Source of the DNA: Stigmatella erecta
GTDB lineage: Bacteria; Myxococcota; Myxococcia; Myxococcales; Myxococcaceae
DNA: 64,000 nt
Assembly: GCF_900111745.1 (NCBI RefSeq)
Contig: NZ_FOIJ01000001.1
Span: 1,178,001 to 1,242,000, forward strand
Reading direction: 5' to 3'
Every line of letters starts with the position of its first letter. Within the stretch, counting starts at the first letter, position 1. Of this stretch, positions 7,847-18,974 are shown one piece after another. A program made the translations under genes and the position numbers. The notes under the pieces are model-generated. The model searched no databases, was not told the DNA's origin, and worked only from the letters and a program-made list of their open reading frames with translations.

Positions 7847-9484
7847 ATGACCCAGAAGCCCTCCTCCGGACGTCCCCACAAGGACCGCCTCCTCCAGCAG
7901 CTCCAGCAAGGAACCCTCTCCCGCCGCGGCTTCCTGACGCTGCTCGGCCTGTCGGCCACCACCGTGGGAACCCAGACCCTGTTCGGCTGTGGGGATGCCT
8001 CCTCCGAGTACGACTACATCATCGTGGGCGCGGGCTCGGCGGGGTGTACCCTGGCGGCCCGGCTGCTCACGGACTCGGATGCGCGCGTGCTGCTGATCGA
8101 AGCCGGGGGCACGCAGGACCGGGAAGAGATCCGCGACTTCAGCCAGTCCTGGAAGCTGACGCAGCCCGGCTCCGAGACCGACTGGGGCTACAAGTCCGTG
8201 CCCCAGCCCACGCTGCTGGACAAGGTCCAGTCCTACTCCTGCGGCAAGGTGCTGGGGGGCAGCAGCTCCATCAACGGCATGGTCTGGGTGAAGGGCAATC
8301 CGGCCGACTTCGATGGCTGGGCCGCGGCCGGATGCCCGGGGTGGGACGCCCGCAGCGTTCAGCCCTCGTTCCAGACCTTGAGCCAGGCGATTCAGCCGTC
8401 CGCCGCGCTCACGTCGCGCAACGCGCTGGCCCAGGCGGTCTTCGAGGCCGCCGCCGGGCTCGGCCATGCCCGCAACACGGACTACAACGGCGAGAGCCAG
8501 CGGGGCGTGAGCTACACCCAGCTCAATGTGTGGGAAGACGGCCGGCGCCAGGACGCCTTCACCGCCTTCGTGGCGCCGCACGCGGACAACCCCCGGCTGA
8601 GCCTCCTGACCGGGGCCCGGGTCAAGCGCATCTCCGTGCGGGGAAAGAAGGCGGACGGCGTCATCCTGGACCAGGACGGCGCGGAGCAGACGCTGACGGC
8701 GAACCGGGAAGTCATCATCTGCGCGGGTACCGTGCACACCCCCCACCTGCTGATGCTCTCGGGGATTGGCGCTCCGGCGGACCTGGAGCCCCATGGCATT
8801 CCCGTGGTGGCGGCGGTGCCGGGCGTGGGACAGAACCTGCACGATCACCTCATCTCGGTGGCGGCCCGGAAGCTGCGGCAGCCCGAGCCGGCCTCTCACA
8901 TCACCGCGATGGACGTGAACGTCTTCTTCGGCGAGGGGCCCCGGCCTGGCATGCCGAGGTTCCAGGCGCAGGCCTATTACATGCGCTACGGCTGGGGCAC
9001 GTACCCCTCCGAGGCGGTGGCCTTCGGCCTCATCCACCTGCACCCGACGAGCCGGGGCACCGTGAAGCTGCGCTCGGCGGACTTCCGGGACGCGCCGCTC
9101 ATCGATCCGGCCCTGCTCTCCACGGAGGAGGACCTGGCCCATCAGCTCGAAGGCTACAAGGCCATCCGGGGCATGCTCGCCGCGCCCGGCCTGCGCGACT
9201 GGGTGGAGGACGTGGAACACACCCCCGGGCCGGACGTCTCCACGGACGAGCAGCTGCTGGCCGCCCTGCGCCAGCACTCCGAGAGCGACTTCCATCCGGT
9301 GGGCACGTGCCGCATGGGCCAGGATGACCTGGCGGTGGTGGATCCCCAGCTCCGGGTGAAGGGCCTGGAGGGGCTGCGGCTGGCGAGCGCCGCCATCATG
9401 CCCACCGTCCCCTCGGGCAACACCAACGCGCCCAGCATGATGGTGGGCGACCACGCGGGCCGGCGGATCCTCGGGCGCGGCTGA
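7847..9484 (+). CDS. Exported GMC oxidoreductase (choline-dehydrogenase-like)
   Basis: 545 aa. A twin-arginine-type signal with LSRRGFLTLLGLSA is followed by a Cys-containing segment (LFGCGDAS), so the enzyme may be exported folded with FAD and possibly lipid-anchored. Motifs: GAGSAGC dinucleotide loop at about residue 65, GGSSSINGMVW signature, FHPVGTCRMG (His483) and SGNTNAPSMM (catalytic-type Asn near 527). Family members oxidise alcohols such as choline, polyethylene glycol or benzyl alcohols; the substrate here is open. It lacks the CX2CX2CX3C motif of the 1667 gene, so it belongs to a different GMC subgroup. Start chosen to include the Tat signal; the ribosome site is weak. Confidence 0.85.
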   Translation: MTQKPSSGRPHKDRLLQQLQQGTLSRRGFLTLLGLSATTVGTQTLFGCGDASSEYDYIIVGAGSAGCTLAARLLTDSDARVLLIEAGGTQDREEIRDFSQSWKLTQPGSETDWGYKSVPQPTLLDKVQSYSCGKVLGGSSSINGMVWVKGNPADFDGWAAAGCPGWDARSVQPSFQTLSQAIQPSAALTSRNALAQAVFEAAAGLGHARNTDYNGESQRGVSYTQLNVWEDGRRQDAFTAFVAPHADNPRLSLLTGARVKRISVRGKKADGVILDQDGAEQTLTANREVIICAGTVHTPHLLMLSGIGAPADLEPHGIPVVAAVPGVGQNLHDHLISVAARKLRQPEPASHITAMDVNVFFGEGPRPGMPRFQAQAYYMRYGWGTYPSEAVAFGLIHLHPTSRGTVKLRSADFRDAPLIDPALLSTEEDLAHQLEGYKAIRGMLAAPGLRDWVEDVEHTPGPDVSTDEQLLAALRQHSESDFHPVGTCRMGQDDLAVVDPQLRVKGLEGLRLASAAIMPTVPSGNTNAPSMMVGDHAGRRILGRG

Positions 9485-9529
9485 GGCCTCGCCCTCCCCT
9501 CCAGCGTCATGCAGGCCATCGAAACGACC

Positions 9530-9557
9530 CCTCTGTAGGCGATGATGCCAGCAGAGG
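9530..9557. terminator. Possible bidirectional hairpin between converging genes
   Basis: CCTCTG and CAGAGG arms flank an inner GGC/GCC pair in the short gap between the converging GMC oxidoreductase and hybrid kinase genes. There is no clear T-run on either side, so it is weak as a Rho-independent terminator. Confidence 0.25.
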
Positions 9558-9561
9558 CTGA

Positions 9562-12500
9562 CTACACGCCCTCCCCTGGCCGCTCCTTCTGTTTCCGCTC
9601 GATCATCTCGCGGATCTTCGCCGCCAGGACATCCAGCGCGAAGGGCTTGGTGATCATCTCCATGCCGGGGGCCAGGAAGCCCCCGCGCACCGAGGCCCCT
9701 TCCGCGTAGCCGGTGATGAACAGCACCTGGAGACCGTGGCGGCGCTGGCGCGCGATCTCCGCGAGCTGGCGCCCGTTCATCCCCCCGGGCAGGCCCACGT
9801 CCGTCACCAGCAGATCGATGCGCCCCGGCCCCTCGATGAAGGGCAACGCGGAGCGGGCATCCTTCGCCTCGAGCGCCGCGTAGCCCAGGTCCCCGAGGAT
9901 GTCCGTCACCAGCATGCGCACCGCGGGCTCGTCCTCCACCACGAGCACCGTCTCGCCCTCCTGAGCGCGGGGGGGCTCGCCGGCGCGCGGGGCCTTGCCC
10001 GCCTCGGCGCTCTCCCCCACATGGCGTGGCATGTACAGCTTGACGGTCGTGCCCTGCCCCACCTCCGAGTAGATGCGGACGTGGCCGCCCACCTGCTTGG
10101 CGAAGCCGTAAATCATCGACAGGCCGAGGCCCGTACCCTGGCCAATGGGCTTGGTGGTGAAGAATGGCTCGAAGGCACGCGCGATGACCTCCGGCGGCAT
10201 GCCCTGGCCCGTGTCGCTCACGCTCATGACCACGTAATCCCCCGGCTTGAGCCCATCGAAGCCGTGGGCATAGGCCGCGTCGAGCCGGGTGTTGTGGCTC
10301 TCCACCGTGAGCTTGCCGCCGTCGGGCATGGCGTCCCGGGCGTTGATGGCCAGGTTGAGCAGCGCGTTCTCGAACTGGTTGGCGTCGGTGGTCGCCGGCC
10401 ACAGCTCCGGTGCGAGCAGGGTCTTCAGCGAGACGCTCTCGCCCAGGGTGCGGCGCAGCAGCTCCACCATGGACAGGACGAGCGCGTTGATGTCCGCGGG
10501 CTTCACGTCGAGCGATTGGCGGCGGCCAAAGGCCAGCAGGCGCGCGGTGAGCGCGGCGGCCCGGTTCGCCGAGTTCACGGTGGCGGTGATGTACTTCTCC
10601 GTCTCGGTGTAGCGGCCCGCCTCGATGCGCCGCCGCAGCATCTCCATGGCGCCGATGATGCCGCCCAGCAGGTTGTTGAAGTCGTGCGCGATGCCGCCGG
10701 TGAGCTGCCCCACCGCCTCCATCTTCTGGGACTGGCGCAGCTTCTCCTCCACCTCGCGCAGGACCTGCTCGTGCTGGAGCAGCCCGGAGATGTCCTGGGT
10801 CACCGTCCCCAGGCCGCTGAGTTCTCCCCGCTCGTTCCGCGTCGCGAACACGCTGTACTCGACCGGAATCTCCGCCCCCGTCTTGAAGTGGCGGAAGCGG
10901 CTGCGGCCCACCCACTTGCCTTCGCGCAGGACGGTGGGCAGCGCCGTGCCCTCGATGAGCGGCCGCTCCCCGGGGGTGAAGTATTCGAGGACGGTGCGCT
11001 CCCCCACCTCGGAGGGCCCCTCCATGCCCATCATCCGCTGGCCCGCCGCGTTGACATAGAGCACGCGGCCTTGGAGATCCGAGAAGCCGATGAAGTCGGG
11101 CGACTGGTCGATGATGCTGAACAGCCGCTGCTGGAGCGCGGTGGCCTCGCGCTCCGCGGTGACATCCCGGGCGATCGCATAGAAGATGCCATTCGCGGGC
11201 ACCGCGGTCCAGGAGAAGGACCGGTAGACGCCATCCGCCCGCCGCAAGCGATCCTCCAGCCCCTGGATGCGCTCCCCCCGGGCCAGGCTCGCCATGACGT
11301 CGAGCACGTTGGTGTGGTCCTCCGGGTGGATGAGCTCCATGAAGGGACGCGCCAGCAGCTCCTGCTCGCTGTATCCCAGCAGCCGGGTCCAGGCGGGGTT
11401 GATGGACTTGAGGTAGCCATCCAGGCCGATGACGCCCATCAGCTCGTCCGAGTGGTTCCAGATGCGGTCCCGCTCGCGCGTGCGCTCCTCCACGCGCTGC
11501 TCCAGGCGCTCGTTCGCCTCGCGCAGCATGCGCTCGATCCGCTTGCGCTCCGTGGTGTCCAGGATGAAGAGATAGGCGCCCTGGATGGCGCCTTGCGCGT
11601 CCCGGCGGGGAAAGAAGCGCAGCTCCAGGTCCCGGCGGGGCAAGCCCGGCGTGTCCAGGCTCCCCTCGAAAATGACCGCCTCGCCCGCGAGCGCACGCCG
11701 GAAGTAGCGCTCGCGCTGCGCGAAGGCCTCCTTGCCCACCAGTTCCTCCACGGTCGTGCCCAGGATCTGCTCCCGGGGCCGGGCGAACCACTTCTCGTAG
11801 GTGCGGTTGACGAAGCGGTAGACCATGTTCTGATCGACGTAGCCGATCATCTCGGGCGCCTCGTCCGTCAGCAGGCGCAGGTCCTGCTCGCGCTCGCGCA
11901 ACGCCAGCTCGGCGCGCCGCTCGTGGTCGATGTCCAGGATGGCGACGACCGCGCCGGTGACCGTGCCCTGCTCGTCACGGATGGGCGCGCCCATGAGCCG
12001 CACCCAGGCCTGGGTGCGGTCCCCACGCATGTAGAGGACCTCCAACGCACAGGGCCCCTCGCCGCCATGGATGATGCGTGAGAGCGGGTACTCGTGCCCC
12101 TCCACCCGGCGCCCATCCGGATGGTAGGACTCCCAGTTCCGGTAGCTCTCGATGTCCGGCGTCTCGGGCAGGGGGTGGCGGAGGATCTCCTCGGAGCGGC
12201 GGTTGCCTCCGATGATGCGCCCGGAGGGGGCCTCCGCGATGACGATGCCCACCGGCACCGTTTCCAGGATGACCCGCAGCCGGGCCTCACTCTCGCGCAG
12301 CCGCTGCTCGGCCTGGGCCCGCTCGATGGCCTCCCAGGTCCGCGAGGAGATCTCCCGGATGAAGGCCACGTCGGCCTCCGTCCAGGAGCGGGGCGAATCG
12401 CTGTGCGCGTAGACGAAGCCCACGAGCCGGTCCTGGCGCAGGAGCGGCAGGACGATGAAGCCCCGGATGTCCAGGCCGCGCAGGTTCGGAAGCTCCTCGG

Positions 12501-14028
12501 GGGCCACCCACCGCGCCGTCTCGGCATCCGGCTCGACGATGGGCAGGCCCTGCCGCAGCCGCGCCACGGAGGAGCCGAAGACGGCGATGGGATAGCTCCC
12601 CGCGATCCCCGCGACCCGGCCGTTGGACCAGTCACGCTCGATGAGGAGGGTCTGCGTCTCCAGCTCGGCCCGGGCGAAGCCCGCCCGGGTCAGGCCCAGC
12701 GTCTCGCCGAGCAGCTGCGCGGCCAGGGCGGCGATCTCTCCCGAGTCGCTCAGGTCCCGCAGCCGGTCGCTCAGGTCCAGCAGCGCGCGCTGGCGCAGCT
12801 CCGCCTGCTTGCGCTGGGTGATGTCGAGGATGATGCCCGGAAAACGGGCGGGCTTGCCATCCGGGCCCGGGTAAGCGCGCCCCCGGACCTGGACCCACCG
12901 CACCTCGCCCCCGCTGGGCCGCACCCGGTACTCGTTCTCGTGCTCCTCGCCCGTCTCGATGCAGCGCTCAATCCACTGGCGCACCCGCGGCACATCCTCG
13001 GGATGGATGCCGGGAAGATAGGCCTCCAGCGGCGCCCCGCCGGCCGCCGCCTCCGGCGACACGGAGTACAGCCAGGCGCATCGCGCGTCCGTGTAGAGCT
13101 TGTTGGCCTGCATGTCCCAGTCCCAGACCCCGAGGGTGCCCGAGGACTTCAGGGCCAACTGCAAGCGCTCATCGCTCCGGCGCAGCGCGGACTCGGCCTG
13201 CTCGGCGGCGGTGAGGTCGCGGCTGATGGTCGCGTAGCCGGTGAGCGCGCCCGTCCCGTCGCGCAGGACAAAGGCGTTGTAGTCCATCGGGATGCGCGCT
13301 CCGGTGCCCCGGTGCAGGAAGTGCATCCGGCCCCGCCAGTGGCCCTGGGCGCGCTGGGTGGGCAGGATGACGTCCCGCACGAAGGCGCGCTCCTCGGGCG
13401 GGAAGATGTCCGCGATGCTCACGCCGCGGGTCTCCCCGTCCGCGACCCCCACCATGCGGCGTCCCGCCCGGTTGATGAAGACCCCCTGTCCCTGGGCGTC
13501 GGCGAGGCCCACGAAGTCGGGCGATTGCTCGGCCAGGAGGATGAAGCGCTCGCGCTCCTCCTCCAGCTGCTTCTGCGCGGTGCGGTCGCGCAAAATCTTC
13601 ACGAAGCCGATGGGCGCGCCCTGCTCGTCCTTGAGCGGCATCATCTCGCCGCTTGCCCAGAACCGGGAGCCATCGCGCCGCTGGTGCCAGCGCTCATCGA
13701 TGGCCCGGCCCTGCTCCAGGGCCGTGCGCATCTCCAGCTCTGGAATCCCCAGCGCGCGATCCTCCTCGGTGAAGAACGCCGCAGGGCTCTCGCCGATGAT
13801 CTCCTCCGGCGTCCACCCGAGAATGCGCCGGGCCCCCTCGCTCCAGCGGGTGATCCGCCCCTGGCGATCCATGGCGACGACCGCGAAGTCGATCGCGCTC
13901 TCGACGATGCGCCGGTAGCTCGCATCTCCGGTGCCACTCGGATCGATTCCCTCCCGAAGCAACAGTCCGCGCAGACGTTCGATCTCGGCACGCAGGAGCC
14001 GCGCTTCATCGGGCTGGGAAAGACTCAT
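9562..14028 (-). CDS. Hybrid sensor histidine kinase with seven PAS modules and one GAF
   Basis: 1488 aa, no TM segments, so cytoplasmic. By eye the order is: three PAS modules (about 35-400), a GAF (about 410-570), four further PAS modules (about 580-1080), HisKA with [11 protein letters not shown] (His1115), HATPase with [10 protein letters not shown] and [10 protein letters not shown], and a receiver domain with TDVGLPGG (Asp1410). PAS2 and PAS7 both begin with QSPDF and look like internal duplicates. The start at MSLSQPDE was chosen because the 76 codons upstream in frame are low-complexity and unlike any domain. It is divergent from and paralogous to the kinase at 14313. The receiver has one extra Gly after LPG compared with that paralogue. 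Signal and output partner unknown. Confidence 0.88.
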   Translation of the reverse strand: MSLSQPDEARLLRAEIERLRGLLLREGIDPSGTGDASYRRIVESAIDFAVVAMDRQGRITRWSEGARRILGWTPEEIIGESPAAFFTEEDRALGIPELEMRTALEQGRAIDERWHQRRDGSRFWASGEMMPLKDEQGAPIGFVKILRDRTAQKQLEEERERFILLAEQSPDFVGLADAQGQGVFINRAGRRMVGVADGETRGVSIADIFPPEERAFVRDVILPTQRAQGHWRGRMHFLHRGTGARIPMDYNAFVLRDGTGALTGYATISRDLTAAEQAESALRRSDERLQLALKSSGTLGVWDWDMQANKLYTDARCAWLYSVSPEAAAGGAPLEAYLPGIHPEDVPRVRQWIERCIETGEEHENEYRVRPSGGEVRWVQVRGRAYPGPDGKPARFPGIILDITQRKQAELRQRALLDLSDRLRDLSDSGEIAALAAQLLGETLGLTRAGFARAELETQTLLIERDWSNGRVAGIAGSYPIAVFGSSVARLRQGLPIVEPDAETARWVAPEELPNLRGLDIRGFIVLPLLRQDRLVGFVYAHSDSPRSWTEADVAFIREISSRTWEAIERAQAEQRLRESEARLRVILETVPVGIVIAEAPSGRIIGGNRRSEEILRHPLPETPDIESYRNWESYHPDGRRVEGHEYPLSRIIHGGEGPCALEVLYMRGDRTQAWVRLMGAPIRDEQGTVTGAVVAILDIDHERRAELALREREQDLRLLTDEAPEMIGYVDQNMVYRFVNRTYEKWFARPREQILGTTVEELVGKEAFAQRERYFRRALAGEAVIFEGSLDTPGLPRRDLELRFFPRRDAQGAIQGAYLFILDTTERKRIERMLREANERLEQRVEERTRERDRIWNHSDELMGVIGLDGYLKSINPAWTRLLGYSEQELLARPFMELIHPEDHTNVLDVMASLARGERIQGLEDRLRRADGVYRSFSWTAVPANGIFYAIARDVTAEREATALQQRLFSIIDQSPDFIGFSDLQGRVLYVNAAGQRMMGMEGPSEVGERTVLEYFTPGERPLIEGTALPTVLREGKWVGRSRFRHFKTGAEIPVEYSVFATRNERGELSGLGTVTQDISGLLQHEQVLREVEEKLRQSQKMEAVGQLTGGIAHDFNNLLGGIIGAMEMLRRRIEAGRYTETEKYITATVNSANRAAALTARLLAFGRRQSLDVKPADINALVLSMVELLRRTLGESVSLKTLLAPELWPATTDANQFENALLNLAINARDAMPDGGKLTVESHNTRLDAAYAHGFDGLKPGDYVVMSVSDTGQGMPPEVIARAFEPFFTTKPIGQGTGLGLSMIYGFAKQVGGHVRIYSEVGQGTTVKLYMPRHVGESAEAGKAPRAGEPPRAQEGETVLVVEDEPAVRMLVTDILGDLGYAALEAKDARSALPFIEGPGRIDLLVTDVGLPGGMNGRQLAEIARQRRHGLQVLFITGYAEGASVRGGFLAPGMEMITKPFALDVLAAKIREMIERKQKERPGEGV

Positions 14029-14312
14029 CGAACGCTCGCGACCCAGAGGCAGTGATTCAACCGGAAACCATGTGCATTCACTTCCGGACACGCAACAACC
14101 CGCTGGCTGCTCTTGCCCGGAGGCATGGGGTGCCAATGCCCACAGGGCCACACTTCTGGAGGATGGCCGCCCGCTTGCCTTCCGCAGGATTTCACTTCCG
14201 GAAACAACGCCCCGTCCTCCGCTGGGAGACACGGCCGGGCAGGGACGCAGCGTCATTGTTCCGGGTGGCGGTGACGGTTAAGAGAAATCCCTGCCGTCCC
14301 GTGCGCCCCATC
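14029..14312. promoter_or_regulatory. Divergent control region between two hybrid kinase genes
   Basis: This 284-base non-coding gap separates two divergent paralogous kinase genes and must hold both promoters. It is less GC-rich than its flanks. No confident -35/-10 pair or operator was identified, and although both frames read open through part of it, neither extension looks like a domain. Confidence 0.4.
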
Positions 14313-17243
14313 ATGCCGCCCCCCTCGCTCCCGCCCCGTCCTCCTGACAGCCGCTTTCCTTCCGCTGAAGGCGAGATGGCTGACCGCATCCGCGCTTTTG
14401 ACTGGCCGGCCACCCCCCTGGGCCCCCTGGAGGGCTGGTCCCCGCAGCTCAGGGCGATGGTGGAGCTGCTGCTGCGCTCGCCCCTGCCGATGACGCTGCT
14501 GTGGGGCCCCGAGGGCATCCTCATCTACAACAGCGGTTACGCGGTCATCTCCGGTGCCCGGCACCCCGGGAACCTGGGCCGCTCGGCGCTGGACGCGTGG
14601 CCCGAGGCGGTGGACTTCAACCGCCACGTCATCACCGCGGGCCTGCGGGGCGAGTCCCTGTCCTTCAAGGATCAAACCCTCGTCCTCTACCGCAATGGGG
14701 TTCGCGAAGAGGTCTGGATGGACCTGACCTACACGCCGGTGCTCGACGAGCACCAGCGGCCCGTGGGCGTCCTGGCCATCCTGACGGAGAACACCACGCG
14801 GGTGCAGGAGGAACAGCGCCGCCAGGCGGCCGAGGCGAGGCTGCGCGAGGCCAACGAGCGCATCCAGCTGGCCCTGGACGCCGGCGCGGTGATCGGCACC
14901 TGGATGTGGGACGTGCCACGAGACCACTTCACGGCCGATGTCCGGTTCGCTCGCAGCTTCTCGATGCCCCCCGAGCACCTCGCCGAGGGCCGGCCGCTGT
15001 CGCAGGTGGTGCAGTCCATTCATCCGGAGGACCAGCCACGCGTCGAGGCCCTCATCGGCAAGGCCCTGCGCCAGGGGGGCCCCTACCGGGCCGAGTACCG
15101 CGTCCGGCAGATCGACGGCTCGTGGCTGTGGATCGAAGCGAACGGCCACGTCGAGCTCGACGCCCAGGGGCAGGCCCTGCGGTTTCCCGGGGTGCTGCTC
15201 AACATCGATGCGCGCAAGAAGGCCGAGATGCGCCAGGCCTTCGTCCTGTCACTCACCGACCGGCTGCGCACGCTCTCCGAGCCCCGGCAGCTCCTGGCCG
15301 CGGCGACCGAGATGCTGGGGCGCAAGCTGGGGGTTCACCGGGTGAGCTACTCCGAGGCAGACCTCACGGCCGGCGAGACGGCGCTCCTGGCGAGCTGGAG
15401 CGAGGACCCGGACCCGCCCGGAGACGGCCTGGACACGCTGGCCCCCGGGCTGACCGCGCGGCTCGAGCAGGGCTTGACGGTGGCCCATCCGGGAGGAGGG
15501 TTGGAGCAGGGCCCGCGCGGCGGGTTCCTGGCGGTGCCCCTGCTGCGCGAGCAGCGGCTGCGCGCGGTCCTCGCCCTCAGCCAGCCCGGCCCCCGCGAAT
15601 GGCGTCCAGAGGACATCTCCCTCGCCGAGGAGGTGGCCACGCGCACCTGGGAGGCCGCCGAGCGGGCCCGCGCCGAGGCGGCGCTGCGGGAGCTCAACGT
15701 CACCCTGGAGCAGCAGATCCGCGAGCGCACCCAGGAGCGCAACCGCTTGTGGGAGCTGTCGCTGTCGCCCTTCCTCGTCACGGACCTGGAAGGGCACTGG
15801 CTGAGCGCCAGCCCCACCTGGAACCAGGCGCTGGGGTGGACGGAGAAGGAGCTGCTGGGCCGCACCTCGCTGTGGCTGTCCCATCCGGAGGATGAGGCAC
15901 GGCTGCGCGAAGTCCTCTCGCACCTGGCCGGGGGCCAGAAAGTCCAGGGCTTCGAGAACCGCCTGCGCCACCGCGACGGCTCCTACCGGTGGTTCTCCTG
16001 GTGGGCCATGCCCTCCGACGGCCTGGTCTACTGCGTGGCCCGCGACGTGACGGCGGAGAAGCAGCGCCAGGCGGAGCTGGAGAAGACCCAGGAGCAGCTG
16101 CGCCATGCCCAGAAGATGGAGGCGGTGGGACAGCTCACCGGCGGCATCGCGCACGACTTCAACAACCTGCTGGCCGGCATCGTCGGGGCGCTCAACCTGC
16201 TGGACCGGCGCCTCAAGGCCGGCAAGCTGGACAACGTCCAGCGCTACATCGAGGCCGCGACGTCCTCCGCCATGCGCGCCGCGTCCCTCACCCACCGGCT
16301 ACTCGCCTTCGCGCGCCGGCAGTCGCTCGACGTGAAGCCCACGGACATCAACGCCCGGGTGGCCTCCATGGAGGAGCTGCTGCGCCGCACCCTGGGCGAG
16401 AACATCGTGCTGCACATGGCGCTCGAGCCCCGGCTGTGGCCTGCACTCACCGACTCCAACCAGTTCGAGAACGCGCTGCTCAACCTGGTCATCAACGCCC
16501 GGGACGCCATGCCAGACGGCGGCAAGCTGACCGTGGCGACCTCCAACACCCACCTGGACGAGGCGGCCGCCCGCGCGTTCGATGAGCTGGCGCCGGGGGA
16601 CTACGTGCTGCTGAGCGTGAGCGACACGGGCCAGGGCATGCCGCCGGAGGTCATCGCGCGCGCCTTCGAGCCGTTCTTCACCACCAAGCCCATTGGCCAG
16701 GGCACGGGCCTCGGCCTGTCGATGATCTACGGCTTCGTGCGCCAATCCGGTGGCCACGTGCGCATCGAGAGCCAGGTGGGCCAGGGCACCACCCTCTCGC
16801 TGCTTCTGCCCCGGCATGTGACGGAGGTGGCCGCGTCCGAGGAGCCACTTCCGGGAGAGCCGCCCCGCGCGCGCCTGGGGGAGACGATCCTCGTGGTGGA
16901 GGATGACGCCGCGGTGCGCATGGTGGTGATGGATGTGCTGGCCGACCTGGGCTACCAGGCGGTGGAGGCGGGAGATGCCCAGCAAGCCCTGCCGTACATC
17001 GAAGGCCGGGAGCGGTTGGACTTGCTCATCACGGACGTGGGCTTGCCGGGCATGAATGGCCGGCAGCTCGCGGAGATCGCCCGGCAGCGGCGGCCAGGCC
17101 TCCGGGTGCTCTTCGCCACGGGCTATGCGGAGGGGGCGGCGGTGCGCGGGGGCTTCCTGGAGCCGGGCATGGAGATGATCACCAAGCCCTTCTCGCTCGA
17201 AGCGCTGGCCGAGCGGGTGCGCTCCATGCTGCCCTCCTCCTGA
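14313..17243 (+). CDS. Hybrid sensor histidine kinase (PAS-PAS-GAF-PAS-HisKA-HATPase-REC)
   Basis: 976 aa, soluble. The N-terminus has the [12 protein letters not shown] / TPLGP signature of a PAS-like module common in large bacterial kinases, followed by a PAS_3-type module (about 155-280), GAF (about 290-450), another PAS (about 480-575), HisKA with [13 protein letters not shown] (His614), HATPase and a receiver domain (Asp908 in [10 protein letters not shown]). From the kinase core onward it is closely similar to the divergent kinase at 9562-14028, so the two arose by inverted duplication. The ATG at 14313 keeps the residues that normally precede the GEM motif; ATG 14376 is an alternative. 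Phosphorelay partner not visible. Confidence 0.87.
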   Translation: MPPPSLPPRPPDSRFPSAEGEMADRIRAFDWPATPLGPLEGWSPQLRAMVELLLRSPLPMTLLWGPEGILIYNSGYAVISGARHPGNLGRSALDAWPEAVDFNRHVITAGLRGESLSFKDQTLVLYRNGVREEVWMDLTYTPVLDEHQRPVGVLAILTENTTRVQEEQRRQAAEARLREANERIQLALDAGAVIGTWMWDVPRDHFTADVRFARSFSMPPEHLAEGRPLSQVVQSIHPEDQPRVEALIGKALRQGGPYRAEYRVRQIDGSWLWIEANGHVELDAQGQALRFPGVLLNIDARKKAEMRQAFVLSLTDRLRTLSEPRQLLAAATEMLGRKLGVHRVSYSEADLTAGETALLASWSEDPDPPGDGLDTLAPGLTARLEQGLTVAHPGGGLEQGPRGGFLAVPLLREQRLRAVLALSQPGPREWRPEDISLAEEVATRTWEAAERARAEAALRELNVTLEQQIRERTQERNRLWELSLSPFLVTDLEGHWLSASPTWNQALGWTEKELLGRTSLWLSHPEDEARLREVLSHLAGGQKVQGFENRLRHRDGSYRWFSWWAMPSDGLVYCVARDVTAEKQRQAELEKTQEQLRHAQKMEAVGQLTGGIAHDFNNLLAGIVGALNLLDRRLKAGKLDNVQRYIEAATSSAMRAASLTHRLLAFARRQSLDVKPTDINARVASMEELLRRTLGENIVLHMALEPRLWPALTDSNQFENALLNLVINARDAMPDGGKLTVATSNTHLDEAAARAFDELAPGDYVLLSVSDTGQGMPPEVIARAFEPFFTTKPIGQGTGLGLSMIYGFVRQSGGHVRIESQVGQGTTLSLLLPRHVTEVAASEEPLPGEPPRARLGETILVVEDDAAVRMVVMDVLADLGYQAVEAGDAQQALPYIEGRERLDLLITDVGLPGMNGRQLAEIARQRRPGLRVLFATGYAEGAAVRGGFLEPGMEMITKPFSLEALAERVRSMLPSS

Positions 17244-17374
17244 CGCCTCTCCCATCACCAGGCGGACAGGCAAGCCCTCGCGCTGGCGAAGCGCGGGGCC
17301 GCTCCCGCCGCCCGTGACGGCCTCCTACCTTGAGAGGCACGGCCACCGGCCCTACGCCGGGGGCCGTCACGCCC

Positions 17375-18946
17375 ATGATGATTCCCAAGGACAGGACCGC
17401 GGCAGCAGGCGCCCCCGCTTTCCGGCGGCCGTCGTGGAAGCAGCTCATGGCCGAAGCCCAGGCCCGCTTCGGCGTGGAGGAGCTGCGGCCCGGCCAGCGG
17501 GAGATCATCGCCGCGCTGCTGGACGGCGAGGATGTGCTGGGGGTGATGCCCACGGGCGCCGGCAAGTCGCTGTGCTTCCAGCTGCCCGCCCTCTTCCTGC
17601 CCAAGGCCACGGTTGTCGTCTCGCCGCTGCTGGCGCTGATGCGCGACCAGCACGACAAGCTCTCCGAGGCGGCGGTGGCCGTGGTGAAGCTGGACTCCAC
17701 CCTCACGGCCCGGGAAGCGGATGCGCTCGCCGGCGAGGTGCGCCGCGGCGAGCACGAGATCATCTACGTCACCCCCGAGCAGCTGGAGAAGCCCGAGCGC
17801 ATCGAGGCGCTGCGCAAGGCGGGCGTGTCCCTCTTCGTGGTGGACGAGGCGCACTGTGTCTCCCAGTGGGGGCACGACTTCCGCCCGGCGTTCCTCTCCC
17901 TGCGCGACGCGGTACAGCAGCTGGGGCATCCGCCCGTCCTGGCCCTGACGGCCACCGCCACGCCCCAGGTGCGTGAGGACGTGCTCGAACAGCTCGGCAT
18001 GCGGGACGCCCGGGTGGTGAACACCGGCATCCGGCGCGACAACCTCTTCCTGGAGGTGGCCCGCACGGTGAACCCCGAGGCCAAGCGCGCCCGGATGGTG
18101 AAGCTGCTCCAGGACGAGCCGGGCACGGGCATCATCTACACCTCCACGGTCCGCAAGGCCGAGGAGGTGTGGAAGTGGCTCCAGGAGGCCGGCATCGAGG
18201 CGGGCCGCTACCACGGGAAGATGAAGGCCCGCGAGCGCGAGGAGACGCAGCAGCGCTTCATGGAGAATGGCTACCGCGTCATCGTGGCCACCAAGGCGTT
18301 CGGCCTGGGCATCGACAAGCCGGACATCCGCTTCGTGGCGCACTGGCAGTTCCCGGACTCGCTGGAGAGCTACTACCAGGAGGCGGGGCGCGCCGGGCGC
18401 GACGGGGAGCCCGCGCGCGCGGTGCTCTTCTACCGGCTGGAGGACCGGCGCATCCAGAGCTACTTCCTCGGGGGCAAGTACCCCCGGCGGGATCAGTCCC
18501 AGGCGCTCTACGGGGTGCTGCGGGCGCTGTGGGCTCAGCGCCAGGGCAAGCCCGTGTCCCTCAAGGTCCTCACGGAGGCCTCGGGCCTGCCGGCCTCCCG
18601 GGTGAAGGTGCTGGTGGCGCAGCTCGCGGGGGCGGGCATTCTCGATCGCGGCACGCGGGGGCTTCGGCAACTGCGCGGCTTCGAGACCCCGGAGGAGCTC
18701 GACGGGTACCTCACCGCCTACGAGAAGCGCCACCAGAGCGACCGGGAGCGGCTCAAGCAGATGATGCACTACGGGCAGACCACCGGCTGCCGCTGGCGGC
18801 TGCTCAACGAGTACTTCGGCGAGCCCGAGCCCGCGGACTGCGGACGCTGCGACAACTGCGTGGAACGGGCCGCCGGGCACTTCGATGCGGCCAGCCCCAC
18901 CCGGCTGGCCACGCCGCCCCAGGTGAGCGCCCCCAGCGCGGCGTAG
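17375..18946 (+). CDS. recQ: RecQ-like ATP-dependent DNA helicase
   Basis: 523 aa from ATG 17375; a TTG at 17330 would add 15 residues. Superfamily 2 helicase motifs are clear: RPGQREII (Q/motif 0), MPTGAGKSLCFQLPA (Walker A), VVDEAHCVSQWGHDFRP (DEAH box), TATATP, and QEAGRAGRDG (motif VI). The C-terminal CRWRLL and DCGRCDNC cysteines form the RecQ zinc-binding subdomain. The protein is shorter than E. coli RecQ (about 610 aa) and shows no HRDC domain; the winged helix is at most reduced. Expected role: 3'-5' unwinding in recombination and fork repair. The genome may carry another full-length RecQ, so the symbol is tentative. Confidence 0.85.
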   Translation: MMIPKDRTAAAGAPAFRRPSWKQLMAEAQARFGVEELRPGQREIIAALLDGEDVLGVMPTGAGKSLCFQLPALFLPKATVVVSPLLALMRDQHDKLSEAAVAVVKLDSTLTAREADALAGEVRRGEHEIIYVTPEQLEKPERIEALRKAGVSLFVVDEAHCVSQWGHDFRPAFLSLRDAVQQLGHPPVLALTATATPQVREDVLEQLGMRDARVVNTGIRRDNLFLEVARTVNPEAKRARMVKLLQDEPGTGIIYTSTVRKAEEVWKWLQEAGIEAGRYHGKMKAREREETQQRFMENGYRVIVATKAFGLGIDKPDIRFVAHWQFPDSLESYYQEAGRAGRDGEPARAVLFYRLEDRRIQSYFLGGKYPRRDQSQALYGVLRALWAQRQGKPVSLKVLTEASGLPASRVKVLVAQLAGAGILDRGTRGLRQLRGFETPEELDGYLTAYEKRHQSDRERLKQMMHYGQTTGCRWRLLNEYFGEPEPADCGRCDNCVERAAGHFDAASPTRLATPPQVSAPSAA

Positions 18947-18974
18947 GCGGACATCCCCCGCGGAGTTCAGGCGA

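Noticed and set aside
7664-11791. Very long open frame (over 1300 codons) on the minus strand across the GMC gene and the kinase
   Set aside because: Shadow of high GC: composition is Gly/Ala/Arg-rich with no domain, and it overlaps real genes on both strands.
9736-12081. 781-codon plus-strand frame inside the hybrid kinase gene
   Set aside because: Antisense of a well-conserved PAS/HisKA region; no ribosome site or domain.
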